The notes below the pieces were generated by a model. It was given only the letters and a program-made list of their open reading frames with translations. It searched no databases and was not told the DNA's origin. This document shows positions 39,040 through 47,928 of a stretch of 64,000 bases of DNA, piece after piece. Source of the stretch: Winogradskyella psychrotolerans (GTDB lineage Bacteria > Bacteroidota > Bacteroidia > Flavobacteriales > Flavobacteriaceae); contig NZ_JAHKPN010000011.1 in NCBI RefSeq assembly GCF_018860545.1, positions 186,001 through 250,000 on the forward strand, written 5' to 3'. The position numbers were made by a program, and so were the translations under genes. Position 1 is the stretch's first letter. Every line of letters begins with the position of its first letter.

Positions 39040-40134
39040 ATGATTATACAAGACGTCATTAATCACTTACACAACTTAGCTCCTTTGGCCTATGCTGAAG
39101 ATTTTGACAACGTAGGACTTCTCGTTGGCGATAAAAACGCAAACGTCTCTGGTATTCTGGTCACATTAGATACACTTGAAGCCGTTGTGGATGAAGCCAT
39201 TGAAAACAACTGCAATCTTATTGTAAGCTTCCACCCTATTATATTTTCAGGTTTAAAAAAAATAACCGGAAAAACGTATGTAGAACGCGTAGTCATAAAA
39301 GCAATTCAACATAATATCGCTATATTTTCTATTCATACTGCTTTAGATAATGCACATCAAGGTGTTAATTCAATTATATGTGATCAATTAGGATTGACAA
39401 ATAAGAAAATATTAATTCCAAAATCGGGTACAATTAAAAAATTACAAACCTACGTTCCAAAAGCAAATGCAGAGGAGCTAAGAACTGCACTGTTTAATGC
39501 TGGAGCAGGAAATATAGGCAATTACGAATCGTGTAGTTTTAATGTTGAAGGCCAAGGTACATACTTAGGAAATGAAAATTCTAATCCTGTCATTGGCAAA
39601 AAAGGTGTGTTACACACCGAAAAGGAAGTCGCCATTTCTGTAACATTCAAAAAACATTTAGAATCTAAAGTATTAAAAACACTTTTTGAAGCACATCCTT
39701 ATGAAGAAGTTGCTTATGAAATCTCAACCTTAGAAAACACCAATCAACATATTGGAATAGGCATGATTGGTGAGCTAGAAAATGCCCTAGAAACCGAAGA
39801 TTGCCTTAAATTTATTAAAAATAAAATGAATACCGAATGTATTAGACATTCAAAACCCTTAAATAAATCGATTAAACGCATTGCCGTTTTAGGTGGTTCT
39901 GGAAGTTTTGCAATTTCGGCCGCAAAAGCTGCTAATGCTGATATTTTGGTGACTGCTGACTTAAAATATCACGATTTTTTTAGTGCCGAAAATGATATCG
40001 TATTAGCTGATATTGGACATTATGAAAGCGAACAGTTCACAAAATCGTTTTTAGTAGACTATCTCTCGAAAAAAATCACTAATTTTGCAATCATTTTATC
40101 AAAGACAAATACAAATCCGATAAAGTATTTATAA
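39040..40134 (+). CDS. Nif3-like dinuclear metal center protein
   Basis: A 364-residue member of the Nif3/YbgI/YqfO family. Metal-ligand regions are seen at SFHPIIFSG, FSIHTALDNA and, near the C-terminus, DIGHYESE. The central insert (about 130-230) is the PII-like domain of the long YqfO type. Hexameric toroids with a two-metal site; sometimes annotated as GTP cyclohydrolase 1 type 2, a function I do not assert. It precedes a coiled-coil zinc-ribbon-family gene by 2 bases, a conserved pairing. Confidence 0.92.
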   Translation: MIIQDVINHLHNLAPLAYAEDFDNVGLLVGDKNANVSGILVTLDTLEAVVDEAIENNCNLIVSFHPIIFSGLKKITGKTYVERVVIKAIQHNIAIFSIHTALDNAHQGVNSIICDQLGLTNKKILIPKSGTIKKLQTYVPKANAEELRTALFNAGAGNIGNYESCSFNVEGQGTYLGNENSNPVIGKKGVLHTEKEVAISVTFKKHLESKVLKTLFEAHPYEEVAYEISTLENTNQHIGIGMIGELENALETEDCLKFIKNKMNTECIRHSKPLNKSIKRIAVLGGSGSFAISAAKAANADILVTADLKYHDFFSAENDIVLADIGHYESEQFTKSFLVDYLSKKITNFAIILSKTNTNPIKYL

Positions 40135-40136
40135 TT

Positions 40137-40922
40137 ATGGCAAAAAAAGCTGAAGTTTCTGTTGAAGAGCGATTAAGAGCACTATATGATTTACAATTAA
40201 TTGACTCTAGAGTTGATGAAATAAGAAATGTCAGAGGAGAACTTCCTTTAGAAGTTAGAGATTTAGAAGACGAAGTTGAAGGGCTTAACTTAAGAATGGA
40301 AAAGCTAAACGACAGCCTAACTATTATTGATGACGAGATTAAAGGTAAGAAAAACCTAATCGAAGAAGCTAAAACTTTGATCAAAAAATATAGTGAGCAA
40401 CAAAAAAATGTTAGAAATAACAGAGAATACAACTCATTGACTAAAGAAATTGAATTTCAGGAATTAGAGATTCAATTAGCTGAAAAGCACATAAAAGAAT
40501 TTAAAGTTCAGATAGAGCAGAAAAAAGAAGTTATTTCTGAAACTAAAGAGCGTTTAAAAGATCGTACTGCACATTTAAAGCACAAAAAAGGGGAGCTTAA
40601 CGAAATTTTGAAGGAAACTGAAAAAGAAGAAGAAGCACTTAACGATAAGTCTTTAGATTTTCAAAAGAAGATTGATGAGCGTTTAGTTAAAGCGTACCTC
40701 AGAATTAGAAACAACGTTAAAAACGGTTTAGCTGTTGTTGCTATTGAGCGTGGTGCTTCAGGTGGTTCTTTCTTTACAATTCCTCCACAAATACAAGTTG
40801 AAATTGCTTCTCGTAAGAAAGTAATTACTGATGAACATAGTGGTCGAATCCTTGTAGATGCTGATTTAGCTGAAGAAGAAAAAGTAAAAATGAATAAATT
40901 ATTTGCTAAACTTAGTAAATAA
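40137..40922 (+). CDS. CdsZ-like coiled-coil protein with degenerate zinc ribbon
   Basis: A 261-residue protein: a long antiparallel coiled coil (about 15-190, with VRNNREYNSLTKEIEFQELEI) and a C-terminal region that in other bacteria is a C4 zinc ribbon. Here the expected cysteines are absent: the segment reads ERGASGGSFFTIPPQ and later TDEHSGRILVD, so no zinc site is left. The surrounding IPPQ and GRILVD signature still identifies the family. Lies 2 bases after the Nif3-like gene and is followed by a hairpin terminator. It may act through its coiled coil. Confidence 0.85.
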   Translation: MAKKAEVSVEERLRALYDLQLIDSRVDEIRNVRGELPLEVRDLEDEVEGLNLRMEKLNDSLTIIDDEIKGKKNLIEEAKTLIKKYSEQQKNVRNNREYNSLTKEIEFQELEIQLAEKHIKEFKVQIEQKKEVISETKERLKDRTAHLKHKKGELNEILKETEKEEEALNDKSLDFQKKIDERLVKAYLRIRNNVKNGLAVVAIERGASGGSFFTIPPQIQVEIASRKKVITDEHSGRILVDADLAEEEKVKMNKLFAKLSK

Positions 40923-40944
40923 ACATTTCACACATATTATATCT

Positions 40945-40973
40945 AAGCCTTTGCATTTGCAAGGGCTTTTTTT
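40945..40973 (+). terminator. intrinsic terminator after the CdsZ-like gene
   Basis: Imperfect stem AAGCCTTTGCA / TGCAAGGGCTT with a run of seven T residues after it. Confidence 0.7.
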
Positions 40974-41050
40974 ATTTAAGATAATTTTAGAATAATTAGA
41001 CTTAAGGAATCGTAACTTTTAACGACTTTAAAAAAAAGAAAAATTGAAAC

Positions 41051-41713
41051 ATGAAAAAGTTACTAAGCATTTTAACGATCACCTTATTATTTAGCTGCCA
41101 CAATCAGGCACAGACGAACCCAAAACAACACGCTGTTATAGATGCAAAACCTATTGTTGTACCCTTAAAAGATGGTAAAGCAAGAGCGTATTTTGCTAGT
41201 GGTTGCTTTTGGTGTGTTGAAGCTGTTTATGAAAGTGTAAAAGGTGTTGAGGAATCTATTTCAGGCTATGCTGGTGGATTTACAGACAATCCAACCTATG
41301 AAGCGAGCAACACTGGTAAAACTGGCCATGCGGAAACTGTAGAAATAATTTATGACCCTGAAGTTATTAGCTTCTCAGAACTAGTTGATGTGTATTTTGG
41401 TTCTCAGAACCCCACACAAGTTAACGGTCAAGGTCCTGATCATGGCTCACAGTATCGTTCTATAATTTTTTATCAAAACGACGAGCAAAAGAAAATCATT
41501 GAAGATAAAAAAGCGGCTTTGGCTAAGGAATTAGATGCCACTATTGCTGCTGAAGTATACCCATTTCAAAAGTTTTGGGTTGGAGAAGATTATCATCAAA
41601 ATTATGAACGTCTTCACCCAAATCAAGGTTATATTAGAAATGTATCAGTGCCTAGATTAAATAAATTTAAAGCTAAGTTTCCTGAATTGTTAAAGGAAAC
41701 AGCAAAACATTAA
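41051..41713 (+). CDS. msrA: exported peptide-methionine (S)-S-oxide reductase MsrA
   Basis: A 220-residue MsrA fused to a lipoprotein signal with the lipobox Cys at residue 16 (LLFSC). The catalytic motif GCFWC spans 51-55 with nucleophile Cys52. Other marks are GYAGG, HAETVEIIYDP, DHGSQYRSIIF and the EDYHQNYE segment. It repairs oxidised methionine in envelope proteins rather than in the cytoplasm. A small secreted protein gene follows after 3 bases. Confidence 0.95.
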   Translation: MKKLLSILTITLLFSCHNQAQTNPKQHAVIDAKPIVVPLKDGKARAYFASGCFWCVEAVYESVKGVEESISGYAGGFTDNPTYEASNTGKTGHAETVEIIYDPEVISFSELVDVYFGSQNPTQVNGQGPDHGSQYRSIIFYQNDEQKKIIEDKKAALAKELDATIAAEVYPFQKFWVGEDYHQNYERLHPNQGYIRNVSVPRLNKFKAKFPELLKETAKH

Positions 41714-41716
41714 GAG

Positions 41717-42172
41717 ATGCTTACACACATTAAAAAAGTATTGTTAGTGCTTCTAATTGTTTTCGTGAACACGAGTTTCGCGCAAAAAACAATTACTAAC
41801 AAAACTGAAATGTGTGAAACCATCACAGACATGATACAAAAGGACCGTGACATTCGACTTAAAATTCCTGATAGTTTTAAAAAAGATGATGGTACTTACT
41901 CTAAAAAAGAAATAGACTCTCTAATTCAAAAACGGAATACCATTGATAAGCATAATACGGAACAACTTATTGAGTTAACAAAAGAATATGGCTGGATTAG
42001 CGGCGAACGTATTGATTGTCCAAACCTAGAAACTTGGCTAATTTTCAGACATGCGGATCCAAAATATTTTAACGAAATATCAGCTCTGATAGAGCAAGAA
42101 CATAATGCAAAACGCCTAAGCAGTTGGCATTATAAACTCATAAAAAACCATATAAATGGGCGACCTCATTAA
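41717..42172 (+). CDS. small secreted protein, DUF6624-like
   Basis: A 151-residue exported protein: a signal peptide (VLLVLLIVFVNTSFA), then a helical, charged domain. The LIFRHADPKYFNEISALIEQ segment recalls the 'HAD' stretch of DUF6624-type proteins; the match is by memory and weak. Probably co-transcribed with msrA, 3 bases upstream. Role unknown. Confidence 0.6.
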   Translation: MLTHIKKVLLVLLIVFVNTSFAQKTITNKTEMCETITDMIQKDRDIRLKIPDSFKKDDGTYSKKEIDSLIQKRNTIDKHNTEQLIELTKEYGWISGERIDCPNLETWLIFRHADPKYFNEISALIEQEHNAKRLSSWHYKLIKNHINGRPH

Positions 42173-42203
42173 TTAAACAAGCCTGAAATCTATTTTTAAT
42201 GTA

Positions 42204-42240
42204 TAAGACCTTTAAGGTTTTGAAAACCTTAAAGGTCTTA
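42204..42240. repeat. perfect 18-bp palindrome, family AACCTnnAAGGTTTT
   Basis: TAAGACCTTTAAGGTTTT and its exact reverse complement flank a single G at 42222. It lies between two convergent genes and ends 6 bases from the stop of the minus-strand gene. Related to 23710-23742 and 47746-47776. It might act as a bidirectional terminator, but no T run follows. Confidence 0.75.
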
Positions 42241-42246
42241 AAATAT

Positions 42247-43134
42247 CTACTCAAAAACATATTCAACCTCAACACCTATCATAGGATTTAAAACCCCAAC
42301 TTTAGTGCGTTTGGGGTTTTTATATTCTATATATCCATCTCTCCATCCTGTATTATGATAATTAGACCACGTTTGTAGATCTTTCTCTTCGGTAAATGTA
42401 TATCTATATCTAGGACCAAAATAAGCGTACTTTTTCACTTTTCCTGATGTATTTACCATTTCAACACCAACACAAATTCCTGCTTTAGGGAATCTAATTC
42501 CTAAATCTTTTACATCAACCCAAAGTTTATATTTTTTATTTTTAGGTTTCACATATAAATTTTCATGGTATAACAACTTACCAGGTGAATTAGTTATAGA
42601 ATCAAATTCATAAAACTTAAGATTAAAGGTTGCTATATATTCAGCATCTTTTCGTTTTTTAAGATTTATATAAACTCCATTTACTTTGCCTGTTTTGGAT
42701 TTAGGATTCTCTATTAACACTGTGGTTTCATAACCAATTAAGGACGTCACACCAATATTCCCATCTCTTTTTTCACCTAGAATCTCTTTCTCACCATATT
42801 TTATTTTTTTACTAGAAATGACAACTTCATCCAAATTCTCAATATCAGGCTCTAATAAAATTTCAAGTATCCCATCAGTTTTAAAACGAGTCGCAGGCAA
42901 TAGCCTAGATTTATAACCTATAGTTGAAATCTTTAAAGTATCACTATTTATGTTTTCAATTTTCAATTCAAAACCCCCAAATTCATTAGCATAGGTGCCT
43001 TTACCATTTTTTAAAACAACATTCGCATAAGCGATAGATTCCCCTGTTAATTTATCTTTTACAATACCTTTAATCGCTTGAGCGGAACAAAGGTTAATTG
43101 TTAAGAAAAGGATTAATAAATTAATTATTTTCAT
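42247..43134 (-). CDS. exported protein with carboxypeptidase-like regulatory domain
   Basis: A 295-residue protein with a signal peptide (IINLLILFLTINLCSA) and an N-terminal beta-sandwich of the carboxypeptidase D regulatory type (IKGIVKDKLTGESIAYANVVLKN; GGFELKI; LDEVVIS). The C-terminal part (about 120-295) is a beta-rich domain of unknown function. Such proteins lie in the periplasm or outer membrane of Bacteroidota; they resemble TonB-receptor N-termini without the barrel. No partner gene is evident. Confidence 0.8.
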   Translation of the reverse strand: MKIINLLILFLTINLCSAQAIKGIVKDKLTGESIAYANVVLKNGKGTYANEFGGFELKIENINSDTLKISTIGYKSRLLPATRFKTDGILEILLEPDIENLDEVVISSKKIKYGEKEILGEKRDGNIGVTSLIGYETTVLIENPKSKTGKVNGVYINLKKRKDAEYIATFNLKFYEFDSITNSPGKLLYHENLYVKPKNKKYKLWVDVKDLGIRFPKAGICVGVEMVNTSGKVKKYAYFGPRYRYTFTEEKDLQTWSNYHNTGWRDGYIEYKNPKRTKVGVLNPMIGVEVEYVFE

Positions 43135-43184
43135 GTTTGAAACTATTTTTTTTGATAGAATGTTAGATTTTACAGTTTTCCCAT

Positions 43185-44000
43185 TTAAGAATTAGAGAAC
43201 CTTTTTTTCGTAGCCTTCAACTCAAAAATCATAGGAAACAATTGGTTTTCCATTTTATACATTCCTGATTCTGTCTTTATCAAATCCGGAAAAACATCAT
43301 ACGGGCTTTCATTGTATTCATTGAGGTACTCAATTTGTAATCCCGCTTCAATAAGTGAATTAACCACCTCACTTAAACCATGATTCCAACCATACTCTTT
43401 ACTTACAATTTTTGAATCTTGATTAGCATAAGTGCCTTCATACTCATCATAAATCACATCATCCTGACTGTAATGATATTTCATTTTGGGTTGTCCATCT
43501 ACATAATCAAACATCCAAACAATTGGGTGAAATTCTACAATGTAAAATGTTCCACCTACGTTAAGTCGTTCCGCAATCATTTTAGCCCAAGGTTTCAAGT
43601 CTGGCAACCAACCAATAGTTCCGTAGCTTGTAAAAACAATATCAAAAGTCTCTGAAATATGTTTAGACGTATCCAAAACATTACAGCAAACAAACCTAGC
43701 ATCAAGTTTTAATTCTTCATTTAATTGCTTTGCTAATTTTATACCTTCATCACTCAAATCGACACCAACACACTTGGCTCCCATTCGACTCCAACTCAGC
43801 GTATCTTGACCAAAATGGCATTGCAAATGCAACAATGATTTACCCTTAACATCTCCCAAAGCCTTTAGTTCATAAGGCATTAAAGATGTTTTTCCATTTT
43901 TGAAAGCATTGATATTATACATCTCACTTTGCGCATGTATGGCTACTTTTTTGTTCCAAGTCGCTTTATTAACTTCAAAATAATTAGCGTCGTCATTCAT
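43185..44000 (-). CDS. class I SAM-dependent methyltransferase
   Basis: A 271-residue methyltransferase. SAM-binding motif I reads LLHLQCHFGQDTLSWSRMGA, followed by VGVDLSDEGIKLAKQL, and motif IV is FDIVFTSYGTIGWLPDL. The opening YFEVNKATWNKKVAIHAQSEMY is typical of a flavobacterial group of stand-alone methyltransferases. Substrate unknown. Confidence 0.88.
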   Translation of the reverse strand: MNDDANYFEVNKATWNKKVAIHAQSEMYNINAFKNGKTSLMPYELKALGDVKGKSLLHLQCHFGQDTLSWSRMGAKCVGVDLSDEGIKLAKQLNEELKLDARFVCCNVLDTSKHISETFDIVFTSYGTIGWLPDLKPWAKMIAERLNVGGTFYIVEFHPIVWMFDYVDGQPKMKYHYSQDDVIYDEYEGTYANQDSKIVSKEYGWNHGLSEVVNSLIEAGLQIEYLNEYNESPYDVFPDLIKTESGMYKMENQLFPMIFELKATKKRFSNS

Positions 44001-44042
44001 GGTTGATTAATTTAGCCTGTAATTTACCATATCTTTTTTAAT

Positions 44043-44732
44043 ATGAAATCATTATATCTTGGTCTTATCTGTTTACTACTTTTTTCAAGTTGCAAATCTG
44101 ACAAGTCCGAATCACGTTTAAAAGAAATCCATAAAGAACCAACTATAGCTCGAAAAATTGCTAACTCACATGGTTTTGAAAATTGGAAGAATGTATCTGA
44201 AGTAAAATTTACTTTTCAAGTCGATAGAGATACTATACAAGGAAAAGGCAGAACTTGGACTTGGAATCCAAAAACTAAAATTGTTAATATGGAGACTGAC
44301 ACGGAAACAGTAAGTTATATTCAAAATCCTCAGGATAGTATGAGTATGGCTGCCGATAGAGCTTTCATTAACGATAAATTTTGGTTGTTAGTACCATTTC
44401 AATTGGTTTGGGATTCTACTGCTACGGTTTCTGAACCAAAAAAAGCAATAGCTCCAATTAGTAAAAACCAATTAAATCTTATCACCCTAACCTATCCAAA
44501 TGAAGGCGGTTATACTCCTGGCGATGCTTATGACATTTTTTATGGCGATGACTTTATGATTAAAGAATGGATCTTTAGAAAAGGAAATTCTCAAGAGCCA
44601 ACCCTAGCAACAACTTTTGAAAATTATAAAGATTATAACGGCATTAAAATTGCCACAGATCACAAAATGGAAGGTGGCCATTGGAATCTAAACTTCACGG
44701 ATGTCAGTATAACTTTGGATGCCACAAAATAA
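44043..44732 (+). CDS. conserved lipoprotein
   Basis: A 229-residue lipoprotein with the lipobox Cys at residue 17 (LLLFSSC). The mature part looks like a single beta-rich domain (WKNVSEVKFTFQVDRD; KGRTWTWNPKTK; FWLLVPFQLVWDS; TFENYKDYNGIKIATDHKM), reminiscent of lipid-binding LolA-like folds, but this is only an impression. Divergent from the methyltransferase; followed by a terminator. Confidence 0.7.
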   Translation: MKSLYLGLICLLLFSSCKSDKSESRLKEIHKEPTIARKIANSHGFENWKNVSEVKFTFQVDRDTIQGKGRTWTWNPKTKIVNMETDTETVSYIQNPQDSMSMAADRAFINDKFWLLVPFQLVWDSTATVSEPKKAIAPISKNQLNLITLTYPNEGGYTPGDAYDIFYGDDFMIKEWIFRKGNSQEPTLATTFENYKDYNGIKIATDHKMEGGHWNLNFTDVSITLDATK

Positions 44733-44831
44733 GACTGTATTTTTGCTCTCTATAATGTAAGATTCGTGTTTTAAGTTTCGATTTAACAACGCATAGCTTA
44801 CATTTTCCGCCTTTTGGCGCCTATATATATT

Positions 44832-44872
44832 AAAGCACTTTTACGATTTTGTAAAGGTGCTTTGTTTTTTTT
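44832..44872 (+). terminator. intrinsic terminator after the lipoprotein gene
   Basis: Stem AAAGCACTTTTAC / GTAAAGGTGCTTT (one T-G pair) with a short loop and a T run; it also lies before the end of the convergent kinase gene. Confidence 0.75.
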
Positions 44873-44880
44873 ATTGACCA

Positions 44881-46296
44881 CTATCGAACAACGAATAAGT
44901 TTCGATTTTTTTTCATATCGGTAACTATGGTAAATTTCACAGACGTCCCGACTCCTTTTGCACTTTCCAACACCATATCTCCACCCAACATCTCTACATA
45001 AGCTTTTGAGATAGACAAACCAATCCCAGATCCATGAAGTCCGTTTTTGTTATTAACATCTACTTGATAAAAAGGATTAAAAATAGTCTCTTTCTTATCT
45101 TCGGGAATTCCAACACCAGTATCTTTAATAACAAATTCATAATGAGAAACATCACTATCTACACTACAGCTTAATGTAATTTGATCTCCATTTGAAGTAT
45201 ACTTTACAGCATTTTCTATAAGATGCCTTAATATTGCAGTAAGCTTTTCTTTATCAGAATTTATTTGACGATCTCCTTTACTGATAAAATTGTTTAAAGT
45301 AAAACCAACATGTTTGGATTTAACTTCAGGCAAAAACGAATCAAAAACACCTTGAATACAATCATCAACATTAAACAACGATGGTTTAACCCTCATTTGA
45401 CCTGTTTCAATTTTAGATATATTCAAAATATCTGTAATTACGTCGAGGAGTTCATTACCATTATGATCAATGACCTCAACAAACTCCTGATATTCCTCAT
45501 CATCAATATGGTATGATTTTAATAGCTCTGCACTACCTAAAATACCATACATCGGTGTTCTAATTTCATGACTCATATTAGTCATAAAGGCCGATTTTAA
45601 TTGGTCTGATTCTTCGGCACGCTCCTTCGCTATAATTACATTTTTATGTTTTTCAATAAGTTCCTCTTGGAGTTGATTTTCTTTTAATAAAGCAGCGTGT
45701 AAATGATCCACCAAAAATGACACAGATAAAACGGTCAACAAACCAAAGAGTATATTGTTTGTAAAAACAACAAATAAAATCTCATTTGGAGACTGTGAAA
45801 AAAACTCAAAGTCTATACCCTCATAATAATTTACTAATAGTACAATTACATAAAACAACGCAGATACTATAACAGAAATAACACCAGCTTTCTTACCACT
45901 ATAAAGTGTAATTAAAACACTAAGCATAAAGAGCAAAATAGTACCACTACCTTGGAGTCCAAGATCAATAATTAAGGCAAAAGACAGTAAAAACAAATTA
46001 ATAGAAAATATAGTTTTCTTTACTGAGAGACGCATTTGCCTATTAAAAACTAAAAATGCCATTACCGATACAGCTATAGTATCTATTACAAAAACGAACC
46101 ATTTATCCAAGGCAATCGCCATTCCTCCACTAGGAATATAAGATATTGAACTTAATGCAAGCGTTAATATTAAAATAGAGACAAATAGTTTATCTCTAAA
46201 ATAAGTTAAATCGTCTTTCTCGTTTTTATTAGAAAAGCCACTATATCTAATATACCATTGGTGGTAGGGTAACCAAAGTTTATTTAGCATATACAA
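44881..46296 (-). CDS. membrane sensor histidine kinase
   Basis: A 471-residue kinase. The first 200 residues hold about six transmembrane helices in three closely spaced pairs, with no large periplasmic domain, so it probably senses a membrane or intramembrane signal. A coiled coil (about 200-235) leads to HisKA with His243 in NMSHEIRTP, and a HATPase domain (IENAVKYTSNG; DTGVGIPEDK; GSGIGLSISKAYVEMLGG). No receiver domain is fused and no response regulator is adjacent. Start may be at 46296 or two codons downstream. A TAGTTTTG box lies at 46335-46342 on the minus strand. Confidence 0.9.
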   Translation of the reverse strand: MYMLNKLWLPYHQWYIRYSGFSNKNEKDDLTYFRDKLFVSILILTLALSSISYIPSGGMAIALDKWFVFVIDTIAVSVMAFLVFNRQMRLSVKKTIFSINLFLLSFALIIDLGLQGSGTILLFMLSVLITLYSGKKAGVISVIVSALFYVIVLLVNYYEGIDFEFFSQSPNEILFVVFTNNILFGLLTVLSVSFLVDHLHAALLKENQLQEELIEKHKNVIIAKERAEESDQLKSAFMTNMSHEIRTPMYGILGSAELLKSYHIDDEEYQEFVEVIDHNGNELLDVITDILNISKIETGQMRVKPSLFNVDDCIQGVFDSFLPEVKSKHVGFTLNNFISKGDRQINSDKEKLTAILRHLIENAVKYTSNGDQITLSCSVDSDVSHYEFVIKDTGVGIPEDKKETIFNPFYQVDVNNKNGLHGSGIGLSISKAYVEMLGGDMVLESAKGVGTSVKFTIVTDMKKNRNLFVVR

Positions 46297-46411
46297 TTAA
46301 TTATCGACTAAGTAATTAGCCAGAAAAATAGACGCAAAACTATTTCAATTCTTTTTAATTACATCATACTTTCTGAATTAATCGATTAAAGGAAAATTAA
46401 TAGAATTATGC

Positions 46412-46419
46412 TATTTTTG
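46412..46419 (+). promoter_or_regulatory. -7 promoter box (TATTTTTG) for the kynurenine operon
   Basis: TAnnTTTG match 24 bases before the TTG start of kynureninase. No clear -33 element or operator was seen. Confidence 0.45.
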
Positions 46420-46443
46420 TAGGAAACCGAAAATCCTTTCAAA

Positions 46444-47712
46444 TTGTCCAACCACAAACATGGTCTTGATTATGCTAAGCAACAAGACGAATTAGACGAA
46501 TTATCTAACTACAGAGCACAGTTTCATATTCCAAAAGATAAAAACGGAAAAGACCTCATTTACCTCTGTGGCAATTCACTTGGCTTGCAACCAAAATCAA
46601 CTAAAGCTTATATCAATCAAGAGTTAGAAGATTGGGCAAATCTCGGTGTTGAAGGGCATACAGATGCTAAAAATCCTTGGTTACCCTATCACGAATTTTT
46701 AACAGAAGCTACAGCCAAACTCGTTGGTGCAAAACCCATTGAAGTGGTTACTATGAATTCTTTAACGGCAAACCTCCATTTTATGATGGCGTCGTTTTAT
46801 CAACCCACCAAGGAGCGTTATAAAATTCTTATAGAAAGTGATGCGTTTCCTTCAGATAAATATGCTGTAGAATCTCAATTACGTCATCATGGTTATGATG
46901 ATAAAGAAGGTTTAATTTTATGGACACCACGAAAAGGCGAAGAATTACTGAATTATGAAGATTTAGAAAAAATTCTTGAAACACAAGGCAACGAGATAGC
47001 GTTAATCATGATTGGTGGAGTCAATTACTACACAGGTCAGTTTTTCGATTTTAAACGCATTACAGACCTTGGTCACAGTTACGGCTGTAAAGTTGGATTT
47101 GACTGTGCACATGGCGCAGGAAACGTTGACTTAGACTTACATAATTCAGGAGCCGATTTTGCCATTTGGTGTACCTATAAATACTTAAATTCTGGACCAG
47201 GAAGTTTATCGGGTTGTTTTGTGCATGAAAGACATGCGTATGATAAAGACCTCAACCGATTTACAGGTTGGTGGAGCCACAATAAGGACACACGCTTTAA
47301 TATGCGACATGAGTTTGATGTCTTACCAGGAGCTGAAGGTTGGCAACTCAGTAATCCACCAATATTATCCATGGCAGCTATAAAAGCCTCATTGGATATG
47401 TTTCATGAAGTCGGATTTGATAAAATCCTTAAAAAATCGAAAAAGTTAACCGGTTATTTTGAGTTTTTATTGAAAGACTTAGGCGAAGACACCATCAGAA
47501 TTATCACACCAGAAAACCCTGATGAACGTGGTTGTCAATTATCAATTCAGGTTTTAAATGCTGACAAATCTTTACACGATAAATTAACGGAAGCTGGCGT
47601 TATTAGCGATTGGCGAGAACCTGATGTGATTAGATGTGCACCTGTACCCTTATATAATTCTTTTGAAGATGTTTATCTAATGGTTGAGAAAATAAAAAAA
47701 AGCCTTCCCTAA
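46444..47712 (+). CDS. kynU: kynureninase
   Basis: A 422-residue fold-type I PLP enzyme that cleaves kynurenine or 3-hydroxykynurenine to (3-hydroxy)anthranilate and alanine. Marks: IYLCGNSLGLQP, MNSLTANLHFMMASFY, VGFDCAHGAGNVDLDLH, the Schiff-base Lys246 in WCTYKYLNSGPG, and GWWSHNKDTRF. The start is TTG at 46444: it gives the N-terminus expected for the family and no in-frame ATG is nearby. The last three codons and the stop codon lie inside the first composite palindromic element. First gene of the operon. Confidence 0.96.
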   Translation: MSNHKHGLDYAKQQDELDELSNYRAQFHIPKDKNGKDLIYLCGNSLGLQPKSTKAYINQELEDWANLGVEGHTDAKNPWLPYHEFLTEATAKLVGAKPIEVVTMNSLTANLHFMMASFYQPTKERYKILIESDAFPSDKYAVESQLRHHGYDDKEGLILWTPRKGEELLNYEDLEKILETQGNEIALIMIGGVNYYTGQFFDFKRITDLGHSYGCKVGFDCAHGAGNVDLDLHNSGADFAIWCTYKYLNSGPGSLSGCFVHERHAYDKDLNRFTGWWSHNKDTRFNMRHEFDVLPGAEGWQLSNPPILSMAAIKASLDMFHEVGFDKILKKSKKLTGYFEFLLKDLGEDTIRIITPENPDERGCQLSIQVLNADKSLHDKLTEAGVISDWREPDVIRCAPVPLYNSFEDVYLMVEKIKKSLP

Positions 47713-47928
47713 CCCTTCCAAAGGAAGGGAACTGAGAACTACTTTAACCTATAAGGTTTTAAAAACCTTATAGGTTTATAAAAACAAAATGAATTTTGGG
47801 TTAAAAACGATATAAACGAAAAACCTGAAATTCTCAGGATTACCTGCTTAAATTTAAAGAACAATATGGATAACGATAAAAGCAACAGTGAAAAAGTCTT
47901 CCCTTTTGGGGAAGATTTAGAAGGGGCT
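47701..47928. repeat. composite palindromic element, copy 1 (kynU-kmo)
   Basis: Left arm at 47701-47732 (AGCCTTCCCTAACCC, hairpin CCCTTCC-AAA-GGAAGGG) and inverted right arm at 47897-47928 (hairpin TCTTCCC / GGGAAGA, ending AGAAGGGGCT). The left arm contains the kynU stop codon and the right arm is read as part of kmo. The middle carries the AACCT-type palindrome at 47746-47776. Confidence 0.8.
47746..47776. repeat. perfect 15-bp palindrome, family AACCTnnAAGGTTTT
   Basis: AACCTATAAGGTTTT and its exact reverse complement around one central A, inside composite element copy 1. Related to the copies at 23710 and 42204. Confidence 0.75.
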
